Shown here: positions 52,687 through 64,000 of the stretch, piece by piece
Layout of the letters: the number at the start of each line of letters is the position of its first letter
How positions within the stretch are numbered: the first letter of the stretch is position 1
Assembly: GCA_029204045.2 (NCBI GenBank)
Contig: CM055075.1
Coordinates: forward strand, 23,099,601 to 23,163,600
DNA: 64,000 nucleotides
Reading direction: 5' to 3'
Source: Tillandsia leiboldiana
Lineage: Eukaryota; Streptophyta; Magnoliopsida; Poales; Bromeliaceae
Program-made: the position numbers and the translations under genes
Notes under the pieces: generated by a model
Databases searched by the model: none
Seen by the model: the letters and a program-made list of their open reading frames with translations, nothing else
Told to the model about the DNA's origin: nothing

Positions 52687-53127
52687 ACCATCTAATCTGT
52701 CACGCCCCGAGTTTTAAAAATCCGGTAAAATTTTTTTTTTTGAAATCAGAGTTTGCAAACTGGGCGCAACAGACCGCCACACGTATAGAAGACTCTCTGC
52801 CCCGAGGACAGAGACTCCCCTATATGCATTATTGACATGCCTGTATCTCTAGTAGTTCTTTATGCATGATCCTTGTGGTCAACCACAAGGATCATGCATA
52901 AAGAACTACTAGAGATACAGGCATGTCAATAATGCATGGAATAACTGAGCAGCGGTACAGAATAAAAGCAATGCGTCAAAGGTAGAAACCCAAGTACCCA
53001 ATCATGCGCCACTATTGGTCCCGGGGACCTCAGGCAATAGCCCTGCATTTGCTAGAATCAAATGTCAACCACAAGGATCATGCATAAAGAACTACTAGAG
53101 ATGAAAGCATGTCAATAGCCGCTTTAA
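52680..53127. other. Scrambled junction: inverted primer site, inverted LTR end, palindrome and further inverted LTR pieces
   Basis: CTCTGATACCA (52680-52690) is the complement of a tRNA-Met primer site; 52698-52828 is the inverted copy of the LTR end (59164-59293); 52829-52937 is a near-perfect palindrome centred at about 52884 (ATCCTTGTGGT/CAACCACAAGGAT); 52938-53045 is an inverted copy of about 58520-58625; 53046-53115 is another inverted copy of about 58635-58700. Coding sequence starts right after. Confidence 0.85.
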
Positions 53128-54972
53128 CTCATCGAAAGCGAAAATTATGTAGTCTATTGTGATGCTTCGCGGATCGGATTGGGCTGTGTTCTAATGCAAA
53201 ATGAAAAGGTGATAGCCTACGCCTCTCGACAACTGAAGCCCTACGAGCAAAACTACCCGACGCATGATCTCGAGCTTGCTGCGGTGGTCTTTGCTCTCAA
53301 GTTATGGAGGCATTATCTCTATGGAGTCCATTGCGAGATTTTCACCGATCATCAAAGCCTCAAATATCTCTTCACACAGAAGGAACTGAACCTAAGACAG
53401 CGTCGATGGCTCGAATTGCTCAAGGATTATGATATCACTATCCAATATCATCCTGGTCGGGCCAACGTGGTAGCCGATGCTTTGAGCCGAAAGCATGTAG
53501 CGCCAGAGCTACTGATGATCACTGATGAGGACTGCTTGATTTCTGAGTTCCAGCGGCTAGATTTGGAGGTTGTTCCTACGGGGTCGACTGCCCGACTTAT
53601 GGCGATAGTAGTGCAGCCGACCCTACTTGATCGCATAAAGGAGGGACAGCAGTCGGACCCCTCCTTCCAGAAGGTTCGAGAGCTGATATCACTGGGACAG
53701 ACTGACGATTACCAGCTACACGCCGATGGCTCTATTCGATTCAGGGGCCGTTGGTGTGTCCCAGATGATGGTGAACTAAAGAAGGACATTCTTACAGAGG
53801 CGCATCGATCTCTATACACGGTACATCCTGGCGGGACAAAGATGTATCGCGACCTAAAGCAGCATTATTGGTGGTCTGGGATGAAGGCTGATGTGGCGAA
53901 CCATGTGGCGCAGTGCCTAGTTTGCCAGCAAGTGAAGGCGGAACATCAAAGACCGGCGGGAAAACTGCAACCGCTTCCTGTACCAGTTTGGAAGTGGGAG
54001 CAGATCACGATGGACTTCGTCACCGGTCTGCCTCGATCCCAGCGAGGTCACGATGCTATATGGGTTATTGTGGACCGACTCACCAAGTCGGCTCACTTTC
54101 TGCCGATCCACACAACTTGGACCCGTGATCGACTCGCCCAGCTATATATCGACGAGATTGTGCGACTTCATGGCACTCCAGCATCGATTGTTTCTGATAG
54201 AGACACCCGCTTTGTGTCTCAGTTCTGGAGAAATGTCCAAGAAGCTATGGGCACAAAGCTGAAGTTTAGTACTGCCTTCCACCCCCAGAGTGATGGGCAG
54301 TCCGAGCGAGTCATACAGACGTTGGAGGATATGCTACGATCCTGCGTACTGGAGTATGGAGACGGATGGTACCGGTATCTTTCCTTGGTGGAGTTCGCTT
54401 ACAACAACAGCTACCAGGCAAGTATCGGCATGGCTCCTTATGAGGCACTGTACGGGCGCCGATGTCGGTCCCCCATCTGCTGGGATGACGTCGGTGTGCG
54501 CCGTGTTATCGGGCCTGAGTTACTGGAGGACGCAGAGGCCAGAGTGCGGGTAGCAAGGCAGCAGATGCTAACCGCACAAAGCAGACAGAAGAGCTACGCG
54601 GACCAACGACGACGAGACTTGGAGTTCCAAGTAGGCGATCATGTCCTGCTGAAGGTTTCGCCAACTCGGGGAATCAAGCGATTTGGGATTCGCAACAAGC
54701 TCAGCCCCCGATTTGTCGGTCCCTTCGAGATTTTGGAGCGCATTGGTCCTGTAGCTTATCGATTGGCTCTTCCTCCCAGCCTTGCCCGGGTGCATAACGT
54801 CTTCCACGTTTCCATGCTGAGGAAGTACATTAGAGATCCTTCACACGTGATTAGCCCCACCGCAGTCCAGCTTCGCGAGGATCTGAGCTATGAGGAGACA
54901 CCTCTGAAGATCCTGGCCCGTGATGAAAAGAAGCTGAGGAACAAATCGATCCCCTACGTCAAAGTACAATGA
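53128..54972 (+). CDS. Partial pol: RNase H and integrase of Ty3/gypsy retrotransposon
   Basis: The open frame runs from 53128 (after a stop at 53125-53127) to TGA at 54970-54972, about 614 codons. It begins inside the reverse-transcriptase/RNase H region (YCDASRIGLGCVL, FTDHQSLKYLF, RRWLELLKDYD, VVADALSRK). The integrase zinc-binding part has HPGG and CLVCQQVK. The integrase core has MDFVTGLP, IVSDRDTRF and HPQSDGQSERVIQTLE, giving the D, D and E catalytic residues. The C-terminal part includes GPFEILERIGPVAYRLALP and VFHVSMLRKYI. There is no reverse-transcriptase YxDD, protease or gag and no proper start, so it cannot make a full polyprotein. The same frame continues past the TGA to TAG at 55051-55053. 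Confidence 0.9.
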   Translation, partial: LIESENYVVYCDASRIGLGCVLMQNEKVIAYASRQLKPYEQNYPTHDLELAAVVFALKLWRHYLYGVHCEIFTDHQSLKYLFTQKELNLRQRRWLELLKDYDITIQYHPGRANVVADALSRKHVAPELLMITDEDCLISEFQRLDLEVVPTGSTARLMAIVVQPTLLDRIKEGQQSDPSFQKVRELISLGQTDDYQLHADGSIRFRGRWCVPDDGELKKDILTEAHRSLYTVHPGGTKMYRDLKQHYWWSGMKADVANHVAQCLVCQQVKAEHQRPAGKLQPLPVPVWKWEQITMDFVTGLPRSQRGHDAIWVIVDRLTKSAHFLPIHTTWTRDRLAQLYIDEIVRLHGTPASIVSDRDTRFVSQFWRNVQEAMGTKLKFSTAFHPQSDGQSERVIQTLEDMLRSCVLEYGDGWYRYLSLVEFAYNNSYQASIGMAPYEALYGRRCRSPICWDDVGVRRVIGPELLEDAEARVRVARQQMLTAQSRQKSYADQRRRDLEFQVGDHVLLKVSPTRGIKRFGIRNKLSPRFVGPFEILERIGPVAYRLALPPSLARVHNVFHVSMLRKYIRDPSHVISPTAVQLREDLSYEETPLKILARDEKKLRNKSIPYVKVQ

Positions 54973-55085
54973 GAGAACCATGAAGAGCGTGAAGCCACAT
55001 GGGAACGCGAGTCCACCATGATGGAGCGTTTTCCTTATTTATTTGGTTCTTAGTTGTATTTAGTTTCAGGGACGAAACTTCCTTT

Positions 55086-55098
55086 TTTGTGGGAGAGA
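55086..55098 (+). promoter_or_regulatory. Polypurine tract before 3' LTR
   Basis: GTGGGAGAGA immediately precedes the LTR start TGTAAG at 55099, the expected place of plus-strand priming. Confidence 0.75.
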
Positions 55099-58000
55099 TG
55101 TAAGAACTTGAATTTTTGAAAATAAATAAAGAAATGAAATTGATTTTGAGTCAAGTTGAAATTGGATCATGAAAAGCACCCGTAGTCTAAGTGCCCCTTT
55201 TCTGCAGTGTAATTTGCACAGTTAGTGGGCCAGAAATATCGCCTTTCAATCCAAGCCTAATCTCGAAGATCCGAGACCACGAGTGCGACCGTCATGACGA
55301 ACTGAGTGAAAACCATATTAAGCTTGTTCAGATCTGACGGTCGGATCTTCCAGAAATCGACGAAGAAGCGGGCGGGACCCGCGACTTAAGTCGAGGGTAC
55401 AGTGAACAGTAAACCCTAAATTTCGAACCCCTTTGCGTCAACGTTGAGCCAATTCACTATCTGGAATCCGAACATAGCACTTCAGGTAGTCAATTTGAAT
55501 GGCTCCGACGTTCTGGACGCAATGGCACTGACGGAATTTCCGTTTGACGACCCTAAGTCTCGAAAAACGTGAAAACTGTATTTCGGGACTGTATTTTATG
55601 GACCGAGATTTTATCCGGGCAGTTTCGCGAAAATCAAAAATCGCTACCTGATAGGTCTCGTCGAGCCGGACGTCATGGCGCAGTCCATTTTCCGTTTCGA
55701 CGAACGGATCGTCTCGAAAAGCGTGAAATACCGGGAAAAATGTGATTTTTGCATAATAAATCCTATAGAACATGCCTCGAAAAGCATGCCGCTGGGTTGG
55801 TGAAAGACTTAATTGTGTGAGGCAGTTGCTGTGAAGGACCCAACCCCAAATACCAAGTGTTGGTGGACCAAAATGTAATTGTGCAATACATGCACGATCA
55901 AGATCGTGCCCCTCACCCATTCCGGTATTGTAACCGCGCCTCAGCCTATAACCAACGTTCTCACCCAACTTCACCACTCTCCACACCTCACCACCCCGCA
56001 CCGGCCGCGCCTCCACGTCGCCGGAGAAGAAGAAGAACAAGATCTTGATCTCGGGTGTTGTGGTGGAGGAAGGCTGGGGAGGACCCTGGGTGGACCAGAC
56101 TTGCACCTGAGGCACCTTCTGTGAACCCGCGTCCAAGCCCGAGGGAGCTAGCACCCCAGCTCCGCCGAGGTCCGCCGCGGCTAGCCCTCCTTCTTCACTC
56201 AACTTTCCGGCGAGGTAAGCCCGTAGGTTTTTTCTTGTTATTCTTGCACCTAGACTCTACCAAGGTGTTGCTGACACCGAGATGACCTCTCGAGTGCAGA
56301 CCCAGCCGGCGCCGTCGTCCCGATCTCCGGCGGGGGACCATTATCGCCGGATTATTGTTTTTAGACTGATCACGGGCACGGGCTCCATCCGACCGTCAAG
56401 ATCGTGATCAGAGCCGTTGATCCGGTTCCTCTGAGCGACTGCAACCTTCCCACGGAGCCTGATCACCATCCGTTGAGGATCGACCCCGATCGGCGATGCC
56501 CTAGAAACCCGACAATTTGCGTTTTTGCCGACCGTCGCCGTCCGGCGCCGCCGCAGCCTCCCGTCGCCGGCCACTGCCACCAGAAGCTTCCTGGCGCCGA
56601 GTGGAGACTTTCCACCCAAGTTGCTCCGACCGGAACCCAGCCGGCCGGAATCTGCCATTGTTGGCCATTAAAGCTTCACCGGAGCTCCGCCGCGCGCCTC
56701 GCCGTAGCCCCGGGACGCCGGAAAAGTATTCAGGTGAGTTCCTCTGAGCCTTGTGAGGTCCCCCATCACCTTGCATGTGGATCTTGACGTCGGGCTTTGC
56801 TGTGCAGAGTTGCACCCGAGCTCGGTCCACTCTCCCTCTCCGGCGATCCCCGGCGCTCTGGGACTCCGGCGACCATCCAGGTAAGGCCTATATACCACGT
56901 TTAAGCCTCCCACGATTTTATTTTGGGACAAAAGGCCCCCTGTAACTGAACCTTGATCCTTGCACCCGAAATGCCAATGTTAGGCTTATCTCCGGCCGCC
57001 GCCGCCTCCGGCCGTCGGCACCTGACCCGACCTGACCAGAACACTCTCTGGGATCAAGAACTAGCCCGTGCTCACCTCGGATTGCAGATTGACCGTGGGT
57101 TTGTGAAGATAGCCAAGCCCGAGCCTAGGCTTGGAGATCCACCGTGCTCCGGCGACCCTCCGGCCGGTTTCCGGCGCGCCTCAGGTGAGCACCCTACTCC
57201 TCTGTCATGACAGTACTTCATGCTCAAGTTAGGTCGCATCTAGACTAAGTGTATGTTAGAGTTTATTAAAGTTGTAAATTAACATACATCCATTATGGGC
57301 CAATTTTGTAATGGGCTTGGTCTCGGCCCATTTCTTGTGAGCACGGCCTGGGTCTCGTCGTAACGGACGTGCTGAAACTTACGGCGTCGATTTTGGACCC
57401 CCGGATTGCAAGAACGGGGCAAAACACTGCGTCCAAAATCACGAGTTAAAAGGCTAACTTTGCCCTGGGGTTTCGCGCTGACCCAAGATAGTGAGCACGG
57501 GATTCCTCGCATCAAATGTGACTCGCTGGCACTTACGGAATCACATTTGGATTCCCGGATCTTTAGAACAAGCTAAAACAGTAATAACGAAATGATATTA
57601 TGCAAATTATGATACCTGTTGGACTTAAATGCAAAATGGTCACCCTAGCTGACCTTAGACAGCACCTACGCACTACCTGGCCATTTTATTGGGTTTCCGA
57701 TGGTCCTCGTTGACCAGGAACCAGTTGTCGACCGACGAAATGACCGATTTGACCCGTTTAAACTTTCCGTAGTATAACGTCGACGGGAAAGGGTTGTGTT
57801 TACTGATTATAGCTCTTTATACAGGGCCCAGTTGTTCGACGCCAGCCCCCAGTTGTTGATCGGGAGTTCGGGGACTCTGCCTTCATCCAGGTGGGTTATC
57901 TTCGGTCCGGGCTAGCTTTTTGGCCCTCTGGTTGCTTTAGTCCAGTCGGACCCCTGTTTTTGATTTCCCCGCTGATTATATGACCTATCTTGACATATCA

Positions 58001-59293
58001 TGATGTCACTATTTGACATTGACCTGATTAGACCTGTGATTGAGATTTCTTGTCACGATCAGCCGATTAACATATACATACTCCCCGATTATTCCTGACT
58101 GATTCTGATTGATTGATATATAGACATTTGCATGATTAGATGACACCTGTTGATTCCTATCATTGAGATACTTCTTGATATACGTCGATATGCATGATTG
58201 ATTGATCCTGATTGATAGATACTACTCGATATGCATGATTGTTTGATTCCGATGGATAGATATAGACAGATGATTCCCTGTTGGGATTTCGGCGTGTGCC
58301 GACTACTCGGTCACTAGACCGTGAGATTGATCATTATGACTTACTATACACTGCTGTACTTCACGAACCTGGCCGGGGTCGCTCCCCGTGGAGCTGGTTC
58401 TTTGCCGGTAAAGTGGTCTGGTGATAGACCCGTGAGCCCCAATTAGGCACCCGCGGGGTGCGGGGTATGTCAGCCGCGAGCCCCTTTTGCATCGAGACTG
58501 CTTGGCGTCTATGAAATGCAGGGCTATTGCCTGAGGTCCCCGGGACCAATAGTGGCGCATGATTGGGTACTTGGGTTTCTACCTTTGACGCATTGCTTTT
58601 ATTCTGTACCGCTGCTCAGTTATTCCATGCATTATTGACATGCTTTCATCTCTTGCAGTTCCTTATGCATGATCCTTGTGGTTGACATTTGATTCCAGCA
58701 TGTATGACCTACGGCTTTCATGATGAGTTATTGCTGTTATATCTTGATTTTCAGTATACTTACCTGCAGTTTTTATCCTGATTATTAGTAGACCTCTATG
58801 CTTTCCAGCTTTTCCTGTTGACTCTTACTATCCGCAGATTTTAGTACCCAGTAGGTACGATTAGCTGATGCTCGGCTCGTCGTGCCCACTGGGATGCACT
58901 CCGGTGTATCTCACACCCTCGGGTGACTGTTGTAGGTCCGTCGGGTGGCGAGATGTCGGGACGATCCAGTGAGCCGATTACGATAGAGCTGTCCCCATGA
59001 GCTTGATATACCGATGATTTCTGCAGACCTTTACTTTTAGCATTTCTTTCCAGCTTATTTGATATACTGATGATGTAATAACTTAATTTGATTATTCATG
59101 CTGAGTAGATTAGATTGGATACTGATATATCTGTTGATCTCTGATGATGATTTTTAGCCGTGCATGTATAGGGGAGTCTCTGTCCTCGGGGCAGAGAGTC
59201 TTCTATACGTGTGGCGGTCTGTTGCGCCCAGTTTGCAAACTCTGATTTCAAAAAAAAAAATTTTACCGGATTTTTAAAACTCGGGGCGTGACA
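55099..59293 (+). repeat. Complete 3' LTR (4195 bp)
   Basis: Starts TGTAAGAACTTG and ends CTCGGGGCGTGACA. Contains GC-rich CCGG-dense segments ending in splice-donor-like sites, a core block with GGCTCGTCGTGCCCACTGGG (about 58872-58895) and a hairpin at 59166-59208. ORFs within both LTRs (for example 254 codons at 55438-56202, repeated at 48979-49743) are duplicated only because the LTR is duplicated. Confidence 0.93.
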
Positions 59294-60780
<1,487 letters not shown>

Positions 60781-61135
60781 TATTCAAAGAAATACTTAAA
60801 TAGGGAACATTATTATATAGAGAGAAAATTCTCAAAGAGAATTTTAGTAAATCCAAACAATGAGAATTCAAAATAGGCTATTAAAGCGCATAAGCAGTAG
60901 GCAGTGCGGAATCCTGTACTAAATTTACTCAAAAAAGAAAGGAACAAAATCTTTCTTCCTACAACTTTTGTAAAAGAGGCTGAAAAAAAGGATAAAATCA
61001 TAGGACCCAAAAAGAGTACTAAATTCCAAAACCAGGTGGCACTGTGGGATCCTCTCGCAAATTTCCACCGCTGCTATGCTGATGAGATGTCTCACCCTAT
61101 TTTAGTTTATTGCGCTCAACAACATAGCGCTCCTT

Positions 61136-61508
61136 CTAAGCAAGCAGATCAATGTAGTATCCTTGCAGAAGATTGTAGTCAGTTTTAAGTCGTATATACT
61201 TTTTCTTAAGCACAGTATGATCTGCACAAAGACGGGTATATAAATTTTCGAAATTTTTTTTATCCTCCAAATTAAAATCCCGAACTTCAAACAACAATTC
61301 GTCGCGCAGCTTCCCAACAGTGCGACGCGCGGCATCCTCCTCGGCCTGATCAACACTCACACACGGCCCGCCCCAACAGCTCACAGATTGGAGCTCTGTG
61401 TCTTCCCCAAAAAATTTTACGTCAACACGAATACTAACCAAACCCTTTTCATCCTCTTCCGGGATACCATAGATCGCTGGCGCCAAGGAAAAGCGGACTG
61501 TTTAAAAT
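61136..61508 (-). CDS. Orphan exon-like ORF, hypothetical protein
   Basis: On the minus strand, acceptor-like TTTTAAACAG at about 61509 is followed by an open frame of about 124 codons ending at 61136. The apparent first codon at 61486 is TTG, so this is more likely an internal or terminal exon than a complete gene. It has GIPEEDEKG, SIRVDVKFFGEDTE, SCWGGPCVSVDQAEEDAARR and KLRDELLFEVRDFN. The strand-then-helix pattern with AEEDAARR…L recalls a double-stranded-RNA-binding-like fold, but I do not recognise the family. Balanced composition among AT-rich repeats argues for past coding function. No partner exon seen nearby; could be transposon-captured. Confidence 0.45.
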
Positions 61509-64000
61509 CTAATATACAGGAACCAAATACGAATACATCTGTGTTTATACTCTAAATATTAGAATCTTGATAGAACTACATAAGTACTCACATAATAGTT
61601 GGGAACAAAATTGTAACCTATCAAAGTAGCATGAGATTACATTTCCAACCATGAGAGCAAGTGGTTGCTTATTAAGTAAGCCATCCAAATATTGCCACCC
61701 TCAAATCGAAAATGGTAAAAGGCCACTCAATAGGCTCAGATTTTGTCTTTTTTTTTAGAATCTCCATAGAACAACATAAATATCCAAATACGATTAAATT
61801 GCATTTTGGGTATTAAATTCACGCAACGATCACAGCCATTCCTTGAAGAGAATTTTAAATAAATTCTTAGGTTCCGGAGTATCCAGTCAGTCATCACACC
61901 CATCCCTCAAAAAATCCAACCAATAATTAAAATTTCGTATTCGAATACATTCTATGTATTTAGGACCTTTAAAAAAAAACTAAGGCATCCAAATGAGAGC
62001 AAGTGGTTGGTTACTAAGTAAGGCATCCAAATATTGTCAACCAAAAATCAAAAGTGCTAGAAGGCTACTATTCAAATAATATTGCCACCCACAAATCTAA
62101 AGCTGGAAGATCATCAAAACCCCAATCATAGCCAAAGAAATTTGATAAAAAACTACATACAGCAGCTTCCACAAAAAAATACTGCACATAGAATTCCAAA
62201 AAAAAAAACTGCACAACAAAATAGCGAAATCAAAACAAAAATAGTAGAAATGGGAGGCAAGAAAAGAGAAGAAAACATTCTCATATAAAAAGAGAGCTAT
62301 CTAAAATCTAATGTATAGGAATCAAATAGTTAGATCAAAGTAGTTAGCTCATAGTTAAAACCACAATATGAAGTACTAAAAATATTCGAATCAAAAGATT
62401 ATCTTTATAATACTCAAAACCACAATGTACTGTATAATACTCAAATTACATTCATTAAGATAGTGATAATTACATTCAACGGACCCCTTGGGGGGCTCAG
62501 ATTTGTCTTTGGATGCGTAATACTCAGACTACTCAAAAAGGAGGAGGCTCAGATCTGTTTTTCTTATTACAATCTCCATAGTATTACAAAAGTAATATAA
62601 ATATTAGAATCTTCATAGAACTACATAACATAATAATTGGGTACAAAATTGAAACTGATCAAAATAACACCAAATTACATTTTCAACTACGAGAGCAAAC
62701 GGTTACTTACTAAGTAAGCCATCCAAATATTGCTACCCATAAATCAAAAGTATAAGAAGGTTACTCAGAAATACCGAGAAGAGAGGAGGCTCAAATTTTG
62801 CCAAATTTTTTTTCTGAGAATTTTGCCTCTACGTAATAATTTTTAAAAGAATAGTCCTGCATTGGTTTGGGTTCGGCAAAGGTTACTGTCTCTTTGTATA
62901 CAGGGTTACTTCTACGTATTTAATGTCATACTCTGTTGGCCTGCTTTGTTGCTACTATTCATTCTATGGTTGGCAATATTTGGATGGCTTATTTGATAAG
63001 CAATCGTTTGCTACCATGTTCAGGCTCACAAAAAAAAACAACATACAGCAGGTCACGGCAAAAAATACTGAACATAGAATGTCACAAAAAAACGCCACAA
63101 TTGATCAGAATTGTTCTGATACCAATTAATCAGAATTGGTTATCAAATTAAATAAGAGGGAAACTATATCTGAGAATACCAGTTGATCAGAATTACTCTG
63201 ATATGCTACGACTGGAGCTGCTCTGATACTACTTGATCAGAATTGCAACCAACTCAATGCACTCTAGTGAATTAGGACGGTTGATGACAATGCTAAGATC
63301 TGGTCACTATGAGAGTAGAAGAAGAAGAAGAAGAAGAAGAAGAAGAAGAAGAAGAAGAAGAAGAAGAAGAAGAAGAAGAAGAAGAAATAAGAGAGGAAAC
63401 TATATCTGTATTTTCATAACTGATTCAGTTTTAGTTCTGACAGGAACGGCTCTGATACCACTTGATCTTTTAGTTCTTAAAAATTTAAAATTACCCAAAT
63501 TATTTCGTATTAACTTGGCAGACTACAAAAACATCAATTGATGAACACAATAGCAACAGTCATACCATTGTATTCTCACAATTACACACAAATGTCACTG
63601 AGATTCATAGGAACTCACCAAGGCAACAGAAAAGTTAATGAATTTTCAATTACATAGAAGATTCAACAATAGAAGACTCACAGTTAATACACTATTCAAC
63701 AATTGTTGGGAACAAAATTGTAACCTATCAAAATAGCATTAGATTATATTTCCAACCATGAGAGCAAGTGGTTGCTTACTAAGTAAGCCATCCAAATACT
63801 GTCGCCCACAAATCAAAAGTGCTAGAAGGCTATTACTCAAATAATATTGCCACCCACAAATCGAAAGCGTTAGAAGGCTACCCATTAGGTTCAGATTTTG
63901 TCTTTTTTTTAGAATCTCCGCATAACTACATAAATAGCCAAAACCGATTAAATTGCATTTTGGTAATTAAATTTAGGCAATCATCACAGTCATTCCTTGA
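61509..64000. repeat. AT-rich region of dispersed local repeats
   Basis: The phrase GAGCAAGTGGTTGCTTACTA / AAGCCATCCAAATATTG / AAATC(G/A)AAAGTGCTAGAAGG recurs at about 61660, 61995, 62695 and 63765, and inverted at about 62965-63010. CTCTGATACCA-like words occur at about 63113, 63215 and 63453. Ends of the family at 63600-63720 match 41750-41850. No gene seen. Confidence 0.6.
63319..63386. repeat. (GAA)n microsatellite
   Basis: About 22 GAA triplets; a shorter GAAGAAGAA run occupies the matching place in the repeat copies at about 42550 and 43470. Confidence 0.95.

Larger units (their letters stand above)
48641..59293 (+). mobile_element. Young Ty3/gypsy-type LTR retrotransposon, internally scrambled, TSD TTTAT
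   Basis: LTRs start TGTAAGAACTTGAATTTTTG (48641 and 55099); the element ends GGGGCGTGACA at 59293. TTTAT is duplicated at 48636-48640 and 59294-59298. Order is LTR, rearranged inverted LTR pieces, RNase H-integrase ORF, polypurine tract (GTGGGAGAGA), LTR. gag, protease and nearly all of the reverse transcriptase are absent. RNase H before integrase is the Ty3/gypsy order. By eye the LTRs differ at only about a dozen sites over 4 kb, so the insertion is recent. Confidence 0.93.

Noticed and set aside
63233..63541. 102-codon ORF with poly-Arg
   Set aside because: Translation of the GAA microsatellite.

Overview
The window is nuclear DNA of a flowering plant, most likely a monocot. The evidence is a plant-type PI4-kinase alpha gene with many GT-AG introns and a GC-rich first exon, packed into transposon-rich intergenic DNA. 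The abundance of small fold-back elements sitting in TA microsatellites is in keeping with a bromeliad such as pineapple, but that is only a weak inference. There are no bacterial-style operons, tRNA or rRNA genes, or CRISPR arrays.

Region by region: 1-3925 is a cluster of MITE-like inverted-repeat elements and TA/GA microsatellites. 4017-16847 (minus strand) carries the first 15 coding exons (1402 codons) of a phosphatidylinositol 4-kinase alpha gene. The C-terminal part with the kinase domain is not in the window, so intron 15 would have to run past the left edge. 16848-17855 is the 5' flank and AT-rich DNA.

17860-39050 is the corpse of a minus-strand L1-type LINE (ORF1 with zinc knuckles; ORF2 with endonuclease, reverse transcriptase and zf-RVT). 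It has been split by later insertions. A minus-strand solo LTR (18659-27186) sits between TSDs TGGAC/TGGAT and restores the LINE reading frame when removed. Inside it is a plus-strand solo LTR (21488-26357, TSD TCACA) that holds remarkable GC-rich tandem arrays. An internally deleted LTR retrotransposon (about 31465-38061) splits ORF1.

39050-43794 and 59294-64000 are AT-rich local repeat units, microsatellites and one orphan exon-like ORF. Between them lie a third solo LTR (43795-48265, minus, TSD GTAAA) and a young LTR retrotransposon (48641-59293, plus, TSD TTTAT). The young element has near-identical 4.2-kb LTRs and a Ty3/gypsy RNase H-integrase ORF. Its 5' internal region is scrambled: it contains inverted LTR-end and primer-binding-site pieces.

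Only the PI4K gene is clearly a host gene. The rest is best read as layered transposon history, with at least three nesting levels datable by target-site duplications. The four best-preserved LTR elements share TGTA...GGGCGTGACA ends, a conserved core block and a hairpin near the 3' end whose stem sequence differs between families. Their LTRs also look like exon/intron mosaics.
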